Shown one piece after another: positions 45,881 through 55,550 of a DNA stretch of 64,000 nucleotides. A program made the position numbers and the translations under genes. Source of the stretch: Chryseobacterium taeanense. GTDB taxonomy: Bacteria; Bacteroidota; Bacteroidia; Flavobacteriales; Weeksellaceae. The stretch's first letter is position 1, and every line of letters begins with the position of its first letter. Under the pieces are notes generated by a model. That model was not told the origin of the DNA and ran no database searches. It saw nothing but the letters and a program-made list of their open reading frames with translations. The DNA is taken from contig NZ_FNDW01000001.1 in assembly GCF_900099685.1 (NCBI RefSeq), positions 124,001-188,000 of the forward strand. The letters are read 5' to 3'.

Positions 45881-46963
45881 ATGAAAAAATATATTATTCC
45901 TATAATTATAACATTGGCCGTAGTGTCTTGCTCAAAGAAAGAAGCACCGCAACAGACTCAGAAAAAAGGTTTTGAGCTTAGTAATACCATGCTTCAGTCT
46001 ATTTCTCTCGCAAAAGTTGAAAAAAAATATATTGAAGACGATTACAGTTTCTATGGAAAGATATCGGCAGATAAAAACAGCTACATCGACGTTTACCCAT
46101 TGGTAGGCGGAAATGTTTTAAGTGTAAATGTAGAGCTGGGCGATCATGTGAGAAAAGGACAGGTGATGGCAACCATCAGAAGTACCGAACTGGCAGAGGT
46201 TCAGAAAGATGTAAGTGATGCAAAAACAGATCTTGTAGTAGCCCAGAACAATCTTCGTGTAGCAAAGGAAATGTATGAAGGTAAACTAAATACAGAAAGA
46301 GATGTGTTGGAAGCAAAAAGTGAATTGCAGAAAGCTCAGGATCAGATGCAGCGCGCGAATGCGGTAAGTACGGTGTATAATGTAAGAAAAGGAAATATTT
46401 ACAGTGTCGTAGCTCCCATCAGCGGATACATTGTTCAGAAAAATATCAATAAAGATATGCAGCTGAGAAGCGACCGGAGCGATAATATTTTTGATGTGGC
46501 CAACACCACCAATGTTTGGGCGATCATGAACGTCAACGAATCTGATATTGATAAAATAAGCCTGGGAATGAAGGCGCAGGTTTCTACCTTGTCTTATCCG
46601 GATAAAGTTTTTGACGGAAAAATAGATAAAATCTTCAAAATCATCGATCCTGAAACCAATGCGATGCAGGCAAGGGTAGTACTCGACAATCAAAACGGAT
46701 TATTGATTCCTGAAAGTAAAGCAACCATTAAAGTAACCAGTTCAGAAAATACTACAGCACTTACAGTGCCATCCAAAGCTGTGATTTTTGATGATAACAG
46801 AAGTTTTGTAGTGGTTTATAAATCCAGAACAGATGTTAAAGTAAAAGAAATTAAAGTATTGAAACAGGTCGGTGACATTACTTACGTTTCCGAGGGCTTA
46901 TCTGAAGGAGAACAGGTGGTCACCAACAATCAGTTGCTAATTTACCGCTCTTTGAACAGCTAA
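45881..46963 (+). CDS. RND efflux adaptor (membrane fusion) lipoprotein
   Basis: A 360-residue periplasmic adaptor with a lipoprotein signal (VVSC at about 14-17). The order is a beta-barrel and lipoyl region (YIDVYPLVGGNVLSVNVELGDHVRKGQ, about 65-90), a short coiled-coil hairpin (about 100-160), the second lipoyl half (VVAPISGYI) and a C-terminal beta-barrel domain. It lacks the extra metal-binding N- or C-terminal domain of CusB or CzcB. Its start lies 2 bases after the outer-membrane gene, so the two are coupled. Confidence 0.92.
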   Translation: MKKYIIPIIITLAVVSCSKKEAPQQTQKKGFELSNTMLQSISLAKVEKKYIEDDYSFYGKISADKNSYIDVYPLVGGNVLSVNVELGDHVRKGQVMATIRSTELAEVQKDVSDAKTDLVVAQNNLRVAKEMYEGKLNTERDVLEAKSELQKAQDQMQRANAVSTVYNVRKGNIYSVVAPISGYIVQKNINKDMQLRSDRSDNIFDVANTTNVWAIMNVNESDIDKISLGMKAQVSTLSYPDKVFDGKIDKIFKIIDPETNAMQARVVLDNQNGLLIPESKATIKVTSSENTTALTVPSKAVIFDDNRSFVVVYKSRTDVKVKEIKVLKQVGDITYVSEGLSEGEQVVTNNQLLIYRSLNS

Positions 46964-47180
46964 AATTAATTTTTTAAAGAATTTTTATGTGCTTGGCTGA
47001 GTGAAACTAAAACACCTTTGCGAACCTAAAAACGTAAAGCAGGTTAAAAATAATTTTAAGTGCCTTTGCTTAATGAAATGCCTTTGCGAACGAAAATATG
47101 CAGAAGATTGTCATTAAAAATCTTTGCGCGCTCTGCGTTAAAAACAAATTCAACGACTTTTTAAGTCAAAAAAATCCATC
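46964..47180. repeat. Repeat-bearing gap inside the efflux operon
   Basis: A 217-bp stretch holding at least four CTTTGC(G/T) phrases with the pattern ACCTTTGCGAACCTAAAAACG ... AATCTTTGCGCGCTCTGCGTTAAAAAC. It belongs to the same family as repeats at 14928-15172 and 17100-17270. Confidence 0.7.
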
Positions 47181-50100
47181 ATGAATAAATTCATTAAAAA
47201 TATAATTGCTTTTTCATTAAAAAATAAAGCATTTACTTTTATCTGGGTTGCCGTACTGGCGGTAGCAGGATTTATAAGTTTCAAGAATATGCCGATTGAA
47301 GCTTTTCCGGATGTTACCAATACCCAGATCGTCATCATTACCCAATGGAACGGCCGCAGTGCTGAAGAAGTAGAACGTTTTGTAACAACACCCATCGAGT
47401 TGGCGATGAGTCCGGTTCAGAAAAAAACCAGCGTGAGAAGTACCACAATGTTTGGCCTTTCTATCGTTAAGATTCTCTTTGATGATGGCGTAGACGATAC
47501 CTTTGCACGAAACCAGGTCAATAATCAGCTGAGAAGCGTAAGTCTTCCGGATGAAGTAGATCCTGAAGTTCAGCCACCTTATGGACCGACCGGGGAAATT
47601 TTCAGATACACTTTACAGAGCAAAACAAAAGATTCCCGTGAATTGCTTACTCTTCAAAATTGGGTGATTGACCGCGCGCTGAGAGGTGTTCCCGGAGTGG
47701 CAGACATCAATGTATTCGGAGGGCAGGATAAAGTTTTTGAATTAAGCATTGATCCGAGAGCGTTGGATAAATATAATCTCACACCGCTTCAGGTTTACGA
47801 TGCCGTTACCAAAAGCAACCTGAATGTTGGTGGTGATGTTATCGAGAAAAACGGACAGGCCTATGTCGTGCGAGGGATTGGCTTGGTGAAATCCATTAAT
47901 GATATCGGAAATATTACCATCGAAAATGACAATGGAAATCCGGTTCTAGTGAAAAATGTAGCAGATGTTCATGAAGGGTCTTTGCCAAGAGTAGGGCAGG
48001 CCGGACTAAATCATCAAGAAGATACCGTGGAAGGAATTGTTGTGATGAGAAAAGGGGAAAATGCTCGTGATGTTTTGTCAGGTGTAAAGGCTAAAATTAA
48101 AGAACTTAATGAAAAAATCCTTCCGAAAGACGTAAAAATGGTGACGTTCTACGACCGTGACAACCTGATGGATTTTACCACGCACACCGTAATGCACAAC
48201 CTTATCGAAGGAATTATTCTGGTAACGGTAATTGTTCTGATTTTTATGGCAGACTGGCGTACGACTCTCATTGTTTCCATCATTATTCCGTTATCCCTAT
48301 TATTTGCCTTTTTATGTCTTAAACTGGCAGGAATGAGTGCTAATTTATTATCACTCGGTGCGGTCGATTTCGGAATCATTATTGACGGAGCCGTCGTCAT
48401 GGTGGAAGGACTCTTTGTAATGCTCGACCACAAGGCTCATAAATATGGCGAAGAGAGATTCAATAAACTGGCAAAAGCCGGCTGGATTAAGCAAACCGGG
48501 ACAGGATTGGGAAAAGCGATTTTCTTTTCAAAATTAATTATCATCACTTCTTTAATTCCGATTTTCTCATTTCAGAAAGTTGAAGGGAAAATGTTTTCGC
48601 CACTGGCATTTACGTTAGGTTTTGCACTTACCGGAGCTTTAATTTTTACTTTGACTTTGGTGCCGGTGCTTTCACATATTTTGTTGAATAAAAATGTGAA
48701 GGAAAAAAATAATCCGTTTGTGAATTTCTGGGACAGAATCGTACTGAAAGGATTTAATTATACTTTTAAGCATAAAAAAATGAGTTTAATTGTTGCGATT
48801 TCATTTTTAGCAGTTACATTATTCTCAGGGAAATTCTTAGGAACGGAGTTTTTACCTCAGTTAAATGAAGGCTCATTATGGATCACTGCGGAAATGCCGA
48901 TGAGTTCATCATTAAAAGAATCTTTAAAAACAACCGATCTTTTAAAGAAAGACATCATGAGCTTTCCTGAAGTGACAGACGTTCTTGCTCAGACCGGAAG
49001 AAGTAACGATGGTACCGATCCTAACGGCTTTGGATTCGTACAGTTTGCTGTAAATCTTAAACCCAAAGATGAATGGAAACGCAAGATCACTTATGAAGAA
49101 CTCATAGAAGAAATTGATAAAAAACTGAGAAATTATCAGGGTATTACCTTTAATTACTCTCAGCCAATATCCGATAACGTTGCCGAAGCAGTCGCTGGTT
49201 TCAAAGCGGAAAACGGTATTAAAATTTATGGAGATAATCTTCAGACCCTTGATAATCTGGCAGAAAAAGTTTTAAAACAGATTAAAGACATTAAAGGCGT
49301 TAAAGATGTAGGAATCATTAAAAATATTGGACAGCCGGAAGTAAGTGTTGTTCTCGACAGGGATAAAATGGCAGCCTACGGAGTAATGCCCGATGATGCA
49401 CAGTCTGTTCTTGAAATGGCCTTCGGAGGGAAAACAGCTTCAGAAATGTTTGACGGAGAGAGAAAATTCCCGATTCGTCTTCGTTATTCACAGGAATACA
49501 GAAAAGATGAAAATGACATAGCAGCATTGATGGTTCCTACTCAGGACGGAACAAAGATCCCTTTAAAAGAAATCAGTACGATTGAAAAAGATAATGGTGC
49601 GGCGTTTATTTACAGAGATGACATTAAAAGATATATTGGGATCAAATTCTCAATCCGCGACCGTGATTTGGGAAGTACGATTGCCGATGCACAGAAAGAG
49701 GTGTCCAAAATAGAACTTCCGGATGGCTATACTGTAGGGTGGACTGGTCAGTTTGAAAATCAGCAAAGAGCGTCGAAAAGATTGACGCAGGTAGTTCCGA
49801 TCAGTATTCTGGGGATTTTCTTCCTGTTGTTTGTGCTTTTTGGTAACATGAAAGATTCTTTGCTGGTATTGGCGAATGTACCTTTTGCTCTCATCGGAGG
49901 AATTATAGCACTGCATATAACGGGAATTAATTTTGGTATTTCGGCCGGAGTAGGAATGATTGCACTCTTAGGAATCTGTATTCAAAATGGAGTCATTCTG
50001 ATTACGGAATTTCATCAGAACGTCAGAAGCGGATTGAGTCTGGATAATGCGATATTGAATGGTGTAAAATCAAGAACACGTCCCGTAATCATGACCGCGC

Positions 50101-50279
50101 TAATGGCTTCCATCGGGTTAATGCCTGCTGCGCTATCAACAGGTATCGGTTCTGAATCACAAAAACCCTTGGCCATTGTTATCATTGGTGGGTTGATTAC
50201 GGCTACAGTTTTAACGTTATTAATTTTTCCTATTATATTTTGGATCTTCAACAGAACTAAAAAGTCTCAGCAGATTTAA
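47181..50279 (+). CDS. CzcA/CusA-family heavy-metal RND efflux pump
   Basis: A 1032-residue proton-driven inner-membrane pump with twelve predicted membrane segments and two large periplasmic loops. The fourth transmembrane helix carries DFGIIIDGAVVMVE, the proton-relay motif of the cobalt/zinc/cadmium-type (CzcA-like) RND proteins; the copper/silver type (CusA) reads differently there (A-x-G-x4-D-A-A). The final IE/N position is Gly instead of the usual Asn. Periplasmic methionine pairs typical of CusA are not evident. Metal choice is therefore inferred as Zn, Co or Cd. The gene follows a repeat-filled gap and has a strong terminator after it. Confidence 0.93.
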   Translation: MNKFIKNIIAFSLKNKAFTFIWVAVLAVAGFISFKNMPIEAFPDVTNTQIVIITQWNGRSAEEVERFVTTPIELAMSPVQKKTSVRSTTMFGLSIVKILFDDGVDDTFARNQVNNQLRSVSLPDEVDPEVQPPYGPTGEIFRYTLQSKTKDSRELLTLQNWVIDRALRGVPGVADINVFGGQDKVFELSIDPRALDKYNLTPLQVYDAVTKSNLNVGGDVIEKNGQAYVVRGIGLVKSINDIGNITIENDNGNPVLVKNVADVHEGSLPRVGQAGLNHQEDTVEGIVVMRKGENARDVLSGVKAKIKELNEKILPKDVKMVTFYDRDNLMDFTTHTVMHNLIEGIILVTVIVLIFMADWRTTLIVSIIIPLSLLFAFLCLKLAGMSANLLSLGAVDFGIIIDGAVVMVEGLFVMLDHKAHKYGEERFNKLAKAGWIKQTGTGLGKAIFFSKLIIITSLIPIFSFQKVEGKMFSPLAFTLGFALTGALIFTLTLVPVLSHILLNKNVKEKNNPFVNFWDRIVLKGFNYTFKHKKMSLIVAISFLAVTLFSGKFLGTEFLPQLNEGSLWITAEMPMSSSLKESLKTTDLLKKDIMSFPEVTDVLAQTGRSNDGTDPNGFGFVQFAVNLKPKDEWKRKITYEELIEEIDKKLRNYQGITFNYSQPISDNVAEAVAGFKAENGIKIYGDNLQTLDNLAEKVLKQIKDIKGVKDVGIIKNIGQPEVSVVLDRDKMAAYGVMPDDAQSVLEMAFGGKTASEMFDGERKFPIRLRYSQEYRKDENDIAALMVPTQDGTKIPLKEISTIEKDNGAAFIYRDDIKRYIGIKFSIRDRDLGSTIADAQKEVSKIELPDGYTVGWTGQFENQQRASKRLTQVVPISILGIFFLLFVLFGNMKDSLLVLANVPFALIGGIIALHITGINFGISAGVGMIALLGICIQNGVILITEFHQNVRSGLSLDNAILNGVKSRTRPVIMTALMASIGLMPAALSTGIGSESQKPLAIVIIGGLITATVLTLLIFPIIFWIFNRTKKSQQI

Positions 50280-50306
50280 ATTTTATTTCAACCAATTATA
50301 TTAACA

Positions 50307-50340
50307 GAATCGCGGGAAAAAAAGTTTCCCGCGATTCTTT
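50307..50340 (+). terminator. Rho-independent terminator of the efflux operon
   Basis: GAATCGCGGGAAA (50307-50319) and its perfect complement (50325-50337) form a 13-bp stem, followed by T-rich sequence. Confidence 0.85.
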
Positions 50341-50657
50341 GTTCAATAAAGATTCTTTATCAATTACTTTAAAGACTGTTTTTATAATTTATACGAAATG
50401 GCTCTGTTGTTATGGATTATCGTATATTATTCAGGATTAAAGAGATAGTTTATAATTTCATGAAAAGGTTCGGAAGGATTTTTTCAATCAAGAAATTTGT
50501 GTAAATTTGCAGTCTTAATACATTGAACTATAATGTTTGTAATTCATTGGATTTTAATATTGAAACTTTTTTTCATAAAAAGATTTTGGTATTTAAAAAA
50601 TTCATTATATTTGCACACCGAAAATTTGAAAATTAAATAAAATAAATAATTTAAATC
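50341..50657. other. Leader region of tuf
   Basis: AT-rich gap of about 320 bases with no open frame. It holds a TAAATTTG box at 50502-50509 (weak upstream element) and the stronger promoter at 50585-50613. Confidence 0.6.
50585..50613 (+). promoter_or_regulatory. Promoter of tuf
   Basis: TTTG (50585-50588) and TATATTTG (50606-50613), 17 bases apart; the start codon follows 45 bases downstream. Confidence 0.65.
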
Positions 50658-51863
50658 ATGGCAAAGGAAACGTTTAATCGTAACAAACCACACTTGAACA
50701 TTGGTACTATTGGTCACGTTGACCATGGTAAAACTACTCTTACAGCTGCTATTTCTGCTGTATTAGCTAGCAAAGGTCTTGCTGAGAAAAAAGACTTCTC
50801 TGCAATTGACTCTGCTCCAGAAGAAAAAGAAAGAGGTATTACTATCAATACTGCTCACATCGAATACGAAACTGAAAAAAGACACTATGCTCACGTTGAC
50901 TGTCCAGGTCACGCGGATTACGTAAAGAACATGGTAACAGGTGCTGCTCAGATGGATGGAGCAATCGTGGTATGTGCTGCGACTGACGGGCCAATGCCTC
51001 AAACAAGAGAACATATTCTACTTTGCCGTCAGGTAAACGTACCTAGAATCGTTGTTTTCATGAATAAAGTTGACATGGTGGATGATGCTGAGTTATTAGA
51101 GCTTGTTGAAATGGAGCTTAGAGACTTATTATCTACTTATGAATTTGATGGAGATAACTCTCCGGTAATCCAGGGTTCTGCTCTTGGTGCGCTTACTGCT
51201 GCTACTGAAGGTAAATCTGATGATAAGTGGTTTAAGTCTGTAGAGCAATTGATGGATGCTGTAGATGAGTGGATCGAAGAGCCAACAAGAGATACAGATA
51301 AGCCATTCTTGATGCCAATCGAAGACGTATTCTCTATTACAGGTAGAGGTACTGTAGCAACTGGTAGAATCGAGGCTGGTATCATCAATACTGGTGATCC
51401 TGTAGATATCGTAGGTATGGGTGATGAAAAATTAACTTCTACAATTACAGGGGTTGAGATGTTCAGAAAAATCCTAGACAGAGGAGAAGCTGGTGATAAC
51501 GTAGGTCTATTGTTGAGAGGTATTGAAAAAACTGACATCAAGAGAGGTATGGTAATCGCTAAGAAAGATTCTGTGAAGCCACACAAAAAATTCAAAGCAT
51601 CTGTTTATATCCTTTCTAAAGAAGAAGGTGGACGTCACACTCCATTCCACAACAAATACCGTCCTCAGTTCTATGTAAGAACTACTGACGTTACAGGTGA
51701 GATCTTCTTGCCAGAAGGTGTAGAAATGGTAATGCCTGGTGATAACTTAGAGATCACTGTAGAATTGTTACAACCAATCGCTCTTAACGAGGGTCTTAGA
51801 TTCGCGATCAGAGAAGGAGGTAGAACAGTTGGTTCAGGTCAGGTAACTGAAATCTTAGACTAA
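50658..51863 (+). CDS. tuf: Elongation factor Tu
   Basis: Brings aminoacyl-tRNA to the ribosome using GTP. The protein starts [19 protein letters not shown] and has the G1 motif [16 protein letters not shown] (G3) and NKVD (G4), followed by the two beta domains. It is the first gene of the block tuf, trnW, secE, nusG, rplKAJL, rpoBC. Codons are the strongly biased set of highly expressed genes. The only tuf in the window. Confidence 0.98.
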   Translation: MAKETFNRNKPHLNIGTIGHVDHGKTTLTAAISAVLASKGLAEKKDFSAIDSAPEEKERGITINTAHIEYETEKRHYAHVDCPGHADYVKNMVTGAAQMDGAIVVCAATDGPMPQTREHILLCRQVNVPRIVVFMNKVDMVDDAELLELVEMELRDLLSTYEFDGDNSPVIQGSALGALTAATEGKSDDKWFKSVEQLMDAVDEWIEEPTRDTDKPFLMPIEDVFSITGRGTVATGRIEAGIINTGDPVDIVGMGDEKLTSTITGVEMFRKILDRGEAGDNVGLLLRGIEKTDIKRGMVIAKKDSVKPHKKFKASVYILSKEEGGRHTPFHNKYRPQFYVRTTDVTGEIFLPEGVEMVMPGDNLEITVELLQPIALNEGLRFAIREGGRTVGSGQVTEILD

Positions 51864-51880
51864 TCATCTATTGCAATATA

Positions 51881-51920
51881 AAAGCTTCCGTAAGGAACTT
51901 CTTTGCGGAAGCTTTTTTTT
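51881..51920 (+). terminator. Terminator between tuf and trnW
   Basis: AAAGCTTCCG (51881-51890) pairs with CGGAAGCTTT (51906-51915), followed by T8. It may be partly read through, since no clear promoter precedes the tRNA. Confidence 0.85.
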
Positions 51921-51924
51921 AACT

Positions 51925-51995
51925 ACGGGCATCGTCCAATGGTAGGATACCGGTCTCCAAAACCGTTGATCAGGGTTCGAATCCTTGTGCCCGTG
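51925..51995 (+). tRNA. tRNA-Trp(CCA)
   Basis: Acceptor ACGGGCA/TGCCCGT, anticodon CCA in the loop CTCCAAA, 71 nt. Its 3' end lies 12 bases before secE. Confidence 0.95.
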
Positions 51996-52007
51996 CAAAT
52001 AACAATT

Positions 52008-52214
52008 ATGAGTTCATTTATCGATTTTTTAAAAGGTTCTTATAACGAATTCAGACATAAAGTTGAATGGCCAAAATGGTCTGATCTGCAGTCTTCTACA
52101 ATTGTAGTAACGGTTGCAACAGTTATTCTGGCATTATTTACCTTTGGTGTTGATGAATTGTTTTCTAAAGCAATCAGCAACATAATAGGAATGCTTATCA
52201 ACTTGTTCAATTAA
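52008..52214 (+). CDS. secE: Preprotein translocase subunit SecE
   Basis: A 68-residue protein with the cytoplasmic helix (FLKGSYNEFRHKVEWPKW) and a single transmembrane segment (TIVVTVATVILALFTFG) that stabilises SecY. The ATG at 52008 was chosen: an upstream frame extends into the tRNA gene and is not real. It is followed by nusG after 21 bases, the conserved pair. Confidence 0.95.
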   Translation: MSSFIDFLKGSYNEFRHKVEWPKWSDLQSSTIVVTVATVILALFTFGVDELFSKAISNIIGMLINLFN

Positions 52215-52235
52215 TAATAAAAGTATTTTCCCATA

Positions 52236-52778
52236 ATGAGCGAATTGAAATGGTATGTGCTGAAAGCAATCAGCGGACAGGAAAATAAAGTGAAAAACTA
52301 CATTGAGACAGAAATCAAACGTTTAGGGTTTGAGCAGTACGTTACTCAGGTGGTTATTCCTATGGAAAAGGTTATTCAGATCAGAAACGGTAAAAAAGTT
52401 CCGAAAGAAAGACCTTACTATCCTGGATACCTTATGATTGAAGCTGATCTGATGGGTGAAATTCCTCACGTTATTAAAAATATCCCCGGCGTTATTTCTT
52501 TCTTAAGCTTAACAAAAGGGGGAGATCCTGTTCCAATGAGAAAGTCTGAAGTGAACAGAATGTTGGGAAGAATGGACGAGCTTTCAGAATTTGCAAGCGA
52601 TGTTGAAATTCCTTACGTAGTGGGTGAAAACGTTAAAGTAATTGACGGACCATTCAACGGATTCAACGGAACGATTGAAAAAATTCTTGAGGATAAAAAG
52701 AAAATTGAAGTTTCAGTTTTGATCTTCGGTAGAAAGACTCCGATGGAGCTTAGCTATATGCAGGTAGAGAAAGTATAA
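52236..52778 (+). CDS. nusG: Transcription termination/antitermination factor NusG
   Basis: Binds RNA polymerase and links it to Rho or ribosomes. The 180-residue protein has the NGN domain (KWYVLKAISGQENKVKNYI start, PYYPGYLMIEADL) and a C-terminal KOW domain (VIDGPFNGFNGTIEKI). It ends with a terminator, before the rplK promoter. Confidence 0.97.
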   Translation: MSELKWYVLKAISGQENKVKNYIETEIKRLGFEQYVTQVVIPMEKVIQIRNGKKVPKERPYYPGYLMIEADLMGEIPHVIKNIPGVISFLSLTKGGDPVPMRKSEVNRMLGRMDELSEFASDVEIPYVVGENVKVIDGPFNGFNGTIEKILEDKKKIEVSVLIFGRKTPMELSYMQVEKV

Positions 52779-52797
52779 TACTTACTTAAAATATTTA

Positions 52798-52832
52798 AAA
52801 AAACCACTTGTTAAAATAATAAGTGGTTTTTT
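52798..52832 (+). terminator. Terminator after nusG
   Basis: AAACCACTT (52801-52809) pairs with AAGTGGTTT (52821-52829) with a T run after it. Confidence 0.85.
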
Positions 52833-52864
52833 TATTAGTATTTAGCAAAAATAAATGATATCGA

Positions 52865-52895
52865 TTTGCTATTTCAAAAATATTTTATAATTTTG
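52865..52895 (+). promoter_or_regulatory. Promoter of the rplKAJL operon
   Basis: TTTG (52865-52868) and TAATTTTG (52888-52895) with a 19-base spacer, the best promoter in the window; rplK starts 97 bases downstream, leaving a leader. Confidence 0.8.
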
Positions 52896-52992
52896 CAGTC
52901 CGAAAAGTAGGCATATCTAATGTGAGAATGGATAACCTGCTGAATAATAATGCTTCCAAACTCATTAATTATTCAAATTTAAAAAACAAACA

Positions 52993-53439
52993 ATGGCTAA
53001 AAAAGTCTTTAAAATGGTAAAGCTTCAGGTGAAAGGTGGCGCAGCTAACCCTTCTCCACCAGTAGGTCCAGCATTGGGTTCTGCAGGTGTGAACATCATG
53101 GAGTTTTGTAAGCAATTTAACGGAAGAACTCAAGATAAGCCGGGACAAGTTTTACCTGTAGTAATTACAGTGTACGAAGACAAATCTTTTGAATTCGTAA
53201 TTAAAACTCCTCCTGCAGCAATCCAGTTGATGGATGCGGCTAAGATCAAAGGAGGTTCCGGAGAACCAAATAGAAACAAAGTAGGTTCTGTGTCTTGGGA
53301 TCAGGTGAAGAAAATCGCTGAGGATAAAATGACTGACCTTAACTGCTTTACAATGGATTCTGCAGTTTCTATGGTTGCAGGTACTGCTAGATCTATGGGA
53401 TTAAGAGTAACAGGAACTAAACCAACTTTTAACGCTTAA
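52993..53439 (+). CDS. rplK: 50S ribosomal protein L11
   Basis: A 148-residue protein with the N-terminal domain ([23 protein letters not shown]) and the rRNA-binding C-terminal domain. It forms the GTPase-associated centre with L10 and L7/L12. It is first in rplK-rplA-rplJ-rplL, 11 bases before rplA. Confidence 0.98.
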   Translation: MAKKVFKMVKLQVKGGAANPSPPVGPALGSAGVNIMEFCKQFNGRTQDKPGQVLPVVITVYEDKSFEFVIKTPPAAIQLMDAAKIKGGSGEPNRNKVGSVSWDQVKKIAEDKMTDLNCFTMDSAVSMVAGTARSMGLRVTGTKPTFNA

Positions 53440-53450
53440 TACTTAAAGAA

Positions 53451-54143
53451 ATGGCAAAATTGACTAAAAAGCAAAAGGAAGCTTTAAGCAAAGTAGAAAA
53501 AGGAAGAATTTATAACCTTGAAGAAGGTTCAGCTCTTGTAAAAGAAGTGAACACTGCAAAGTTTGATGCTTCTGTAGATATCGCTGTAAGATTGGGTGTA
53601 GATCCAAGAAAAGCAAACCAAATGGTAAGAGGTGTTGTATCTCTTCCTCACGGAACTGGTAAAGATGTTAAAGTTTTGGCTTTAGTAACTCCAGATAAAG
53701 AAGCAGAAGCTAAAGAAGCTGGTGCTGATTATGTAGGTCTTGATGAATATTTACAAAAAATCAAAGACGGTTGGACAGATGTTGACGTTATTGTAACGAT
53801 GCCGGCTGTTATGGGTAAATTAGGACCATTGGGTAGAGTATTAGGACCAAGAGGTTTAATGCCAAACCCAAAATCAGGTACTGTAACTATGGAAATTGGT
53901 AAAGCAGTAACTGAAGTAAAAGCTGGTAAAATTGACTTTAAAGTAGACAAATATGGTATTATCCACGCTGGTATTGGTAAAGTATCTTTCGATGCTGCTA
54001 AAATCAAGGAAAATGCTCAGGAATTGATATCTACTTTGATTAAGATGAAGCCAACTGCTGCTAAAGGTACTTACGTGAAGTCTATCTATTTGTCTTCTAC
54101 AATGAGTCCTGGTATTGCAATCGATACTAAATCTGTTAACTAA
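53451..54143 (+). CDS. rplA: 50S ribosomal protein L1
   Basis: A 230-residue L1 protein ([33 protein letters not shown] in the middle) that builds the L1 stalk. In other bacteria L1 represses its own operon by binding the leader; no copy of the L1 site could be pinned down here by eye. Confidence 0.98.
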   Translation: MAKLTKKQKEALSKVEKGRIYNLEEGSALVKEVNTAKFDASVDIAVRLGVDPRKANQMVRGVVSLPHGTGKDVKVLALVTPDKEAEAKEAGADYVGLDEYLQKIKDGWTDVDVIVTMPAVMGKLGPLGRVLGPRGLMPNPKSGTVTMEIGKAVTEVKAGKIDFKVDKYGIIHAGIGKVSFDAAKIKENAQELISTLIKMKPTAAKGTYVKSIYLSSTMSPGIAIDTKSVN

Positions 54144-54160
54144 TTTTAATCCTAAAGACA

Positions 54161-54748
54161 ATGACAAAAGACCAAAAAGTTGTAGCGATACAAGAGATCA
54201 AAGATTTGCTTCAGGATGCTAAAGTAGTATATGTAGCAGATCTAGACGGTTTGAATGCAGCTAAATCTTCTGAATTCAGAAGACAGGCTTTCAAGCAAAA
54301 TATCAAAGTAAAAGTGGTAAAAAATACACTTTTGCAAAAAGCAATGGAGCAGATTGATGGGGTAAATTTCTCTGAAATGTTCGAAACTTTCAAAGGTAAC
54401 TCTGCATTAATGATTGCTGAAACAGCTAACGCTCCTGCAAAATTAATCAAAGACTTCAGAAAGAAAGAAGAGAAGCCTGCATTGAAATCAGCTTTCGTAC
54501 AGGAAACTTTCTACGTTGGTGACAATAACCTTGATACTTTAGTTAGCATCAAGTCTAGAGAAGAAATGATCGGTGAAATCATCGGATTGCTTCAGTCTCC
54601 AATCCAAAGAGTTGTTTCTGCTCTTCAAAACAAATCTGAAACTGCAGAAGTTTCAACTGAAGAAGCTGCACCTGCAGTAGAAGAAGCTCCGGCTACTGAA
54701 AATCCGGAAACTCCAGCTGCAGAAGGAGAAGCTCCAACTGCTGAATAA
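54161..54748 (+). CDS. rplJ: 50S ribosomal protein L10
   Basis: A 195-residue protein. Residues 1-165 are the usual L10 (rRNA-binding domain and the C-terminal helix for L7/L12 dimers). The last 30 residues are a low-complexity Ala/Glu/Pro tail (AAPAVEEAPATENPETP), absent from E. coli L10 but common in flavobacteria. It starts 17 bases after rplA. Confidence 0.97.
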   Translation: MTKDQKVVAIQEIKDLLQDAKVVYVADLDGLNAAKSSEFRRQAFKQNIKVKVVKNTLLQKAMEQIDGVNFSEMFETFKGNSALMIAETANAPAKLIKDFRKKEEKPALKSAFVQETFYVGDNNLDTLVSIKSREEMIGEIIGLLQSPIQRVVSALQNKSETAEVSTEEAAPAVEEAPATENPETPAAEGEAPTAE

Positions 54749-54794
54749 TTACACTCAAAAAATTAAATAAATAATCAACAAAAACATTACAACA

Positions 54795-55163
54795 ATGTCA
54801 GATTTAAAAAATTTAGCTGAAACGCTAGTAAACTTAACTGTAAAAGACGTAAACGAATTAGCTACTATCCTTAAGGATGAGTACGGAATTGAGCCAGCTG
54901 CTGCTGCTGTAGTAGTTGCTGCAGGTGGTGCAGGTGAAGCTGCTGAAGAAAAAACAGAATTCGATGTAATTCTTAAGTCTGCAGGCGCTTCTAAATTGGC
55001 TATCGTTAAATTGGTAAAAGATTTAACTGGTGCTGGTCTTAAAGAAGCTAAAGATATCGTAGATGGTGCTCCTGCTCCAATCAAAACGGGTATCTCTAAA
55101 GACGAAGCTGAAGCGCTTAAGAAGCAATTAGAAGAAGCTGGTGCTGAAGTAGAATTGAAATAA
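54795..55163 (+). CDS. rplL: 50S ribosomal protein L7/L12
   Basis: A 122-residue stalk protein with the N-terminal dimerisation helix, an Ala-rich hinge (about 35-50) and the C-terminal factor-binding domain ([20 protein letters not shown]). It is followed by a terminator, an unusual palindromic element and the rpoB leader, not by rpoB directly. Confidence 0.98.
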   Translation: MSDLKNLAETLVNLTVKDVNELATILKDEYGIEPAAAAVVVAAGGAGEAAEEKTEFDVILKSAGASKLAIVKLVKDLTGAGLKEAKDIVDGAPAPIKTGISKDEAEALKKQLEEAGAEVELK

Positions 55164-55182
55164 TTTCAAGAATCTATAATAC

Positions 55183-55212
55183 AAAGCCTGGACGTTTGTC
55201 CGGGCTTTTTTA
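55183..55212 (+). terminator. Terminator after rplL
   Basis: AAAGCCTGGAC (55183-55193), GTTT loop, GTCCGGGCTTT (55198-55208), then T-rich. It likely lowers, but need not abolish, read-through into rpoB. Confidence 0.85.
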
Positions 55213-55234
55213 TTTTCGATAATTAATTTTGAGG

Positions 55235-55343
55235 AGCTTGATCCCGCTATCCGCACTAGCTATTTTTCTGCTTTCGGCGACGCGGCGGAGCCGCGTCGCC
55301 GAAAGCAGAAAAATAGCTCAGACAAACGCTACTATCGGGGCTA
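55235..55343. repeat. Dispersed palindromic element, copy 2, with a 29-bp perfect hairpin
   Basis: Ends AGCTTGATCCCGCTATCC and ACTATCGGGGCTA match copy 1 (39207-39296). Inside, 55258-55286 is the perfect reverse complement of 55290-55318, leaving a GGA loop. The stem is GC-rich at the tip. Confidence 0.9.
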
Positions 55344-55519
55344 TAACAGTAGGATGTTAGATTCAATAATCACAATAGCCAATGATAATTTCCATTAAAA
55401 TCATCTTGTATAAATATCTCTCCTGTGGAAGGATGTCAAAATAAAAAGAATTTTGATAGTATAGTTAACAGTATTTTGCATTGATGATTGAAGTACTCCA
55501 TTAAATTATTCAATAAAAA

Positions 55520-55550
55520 TTGTCATTGTGGATAAGTTTTCGTAAATTTG
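55520..55550 (+). promoter_or_regulatory. Promoter of rpoB
   Basis: TTG (55520-55522) and TAAATTTG (55543-55550), 20 bases apart. The 316-base leader to rpoB has no convincing gene; the stretch 55344-55519 shows nothing else. Confidence 0.65.
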
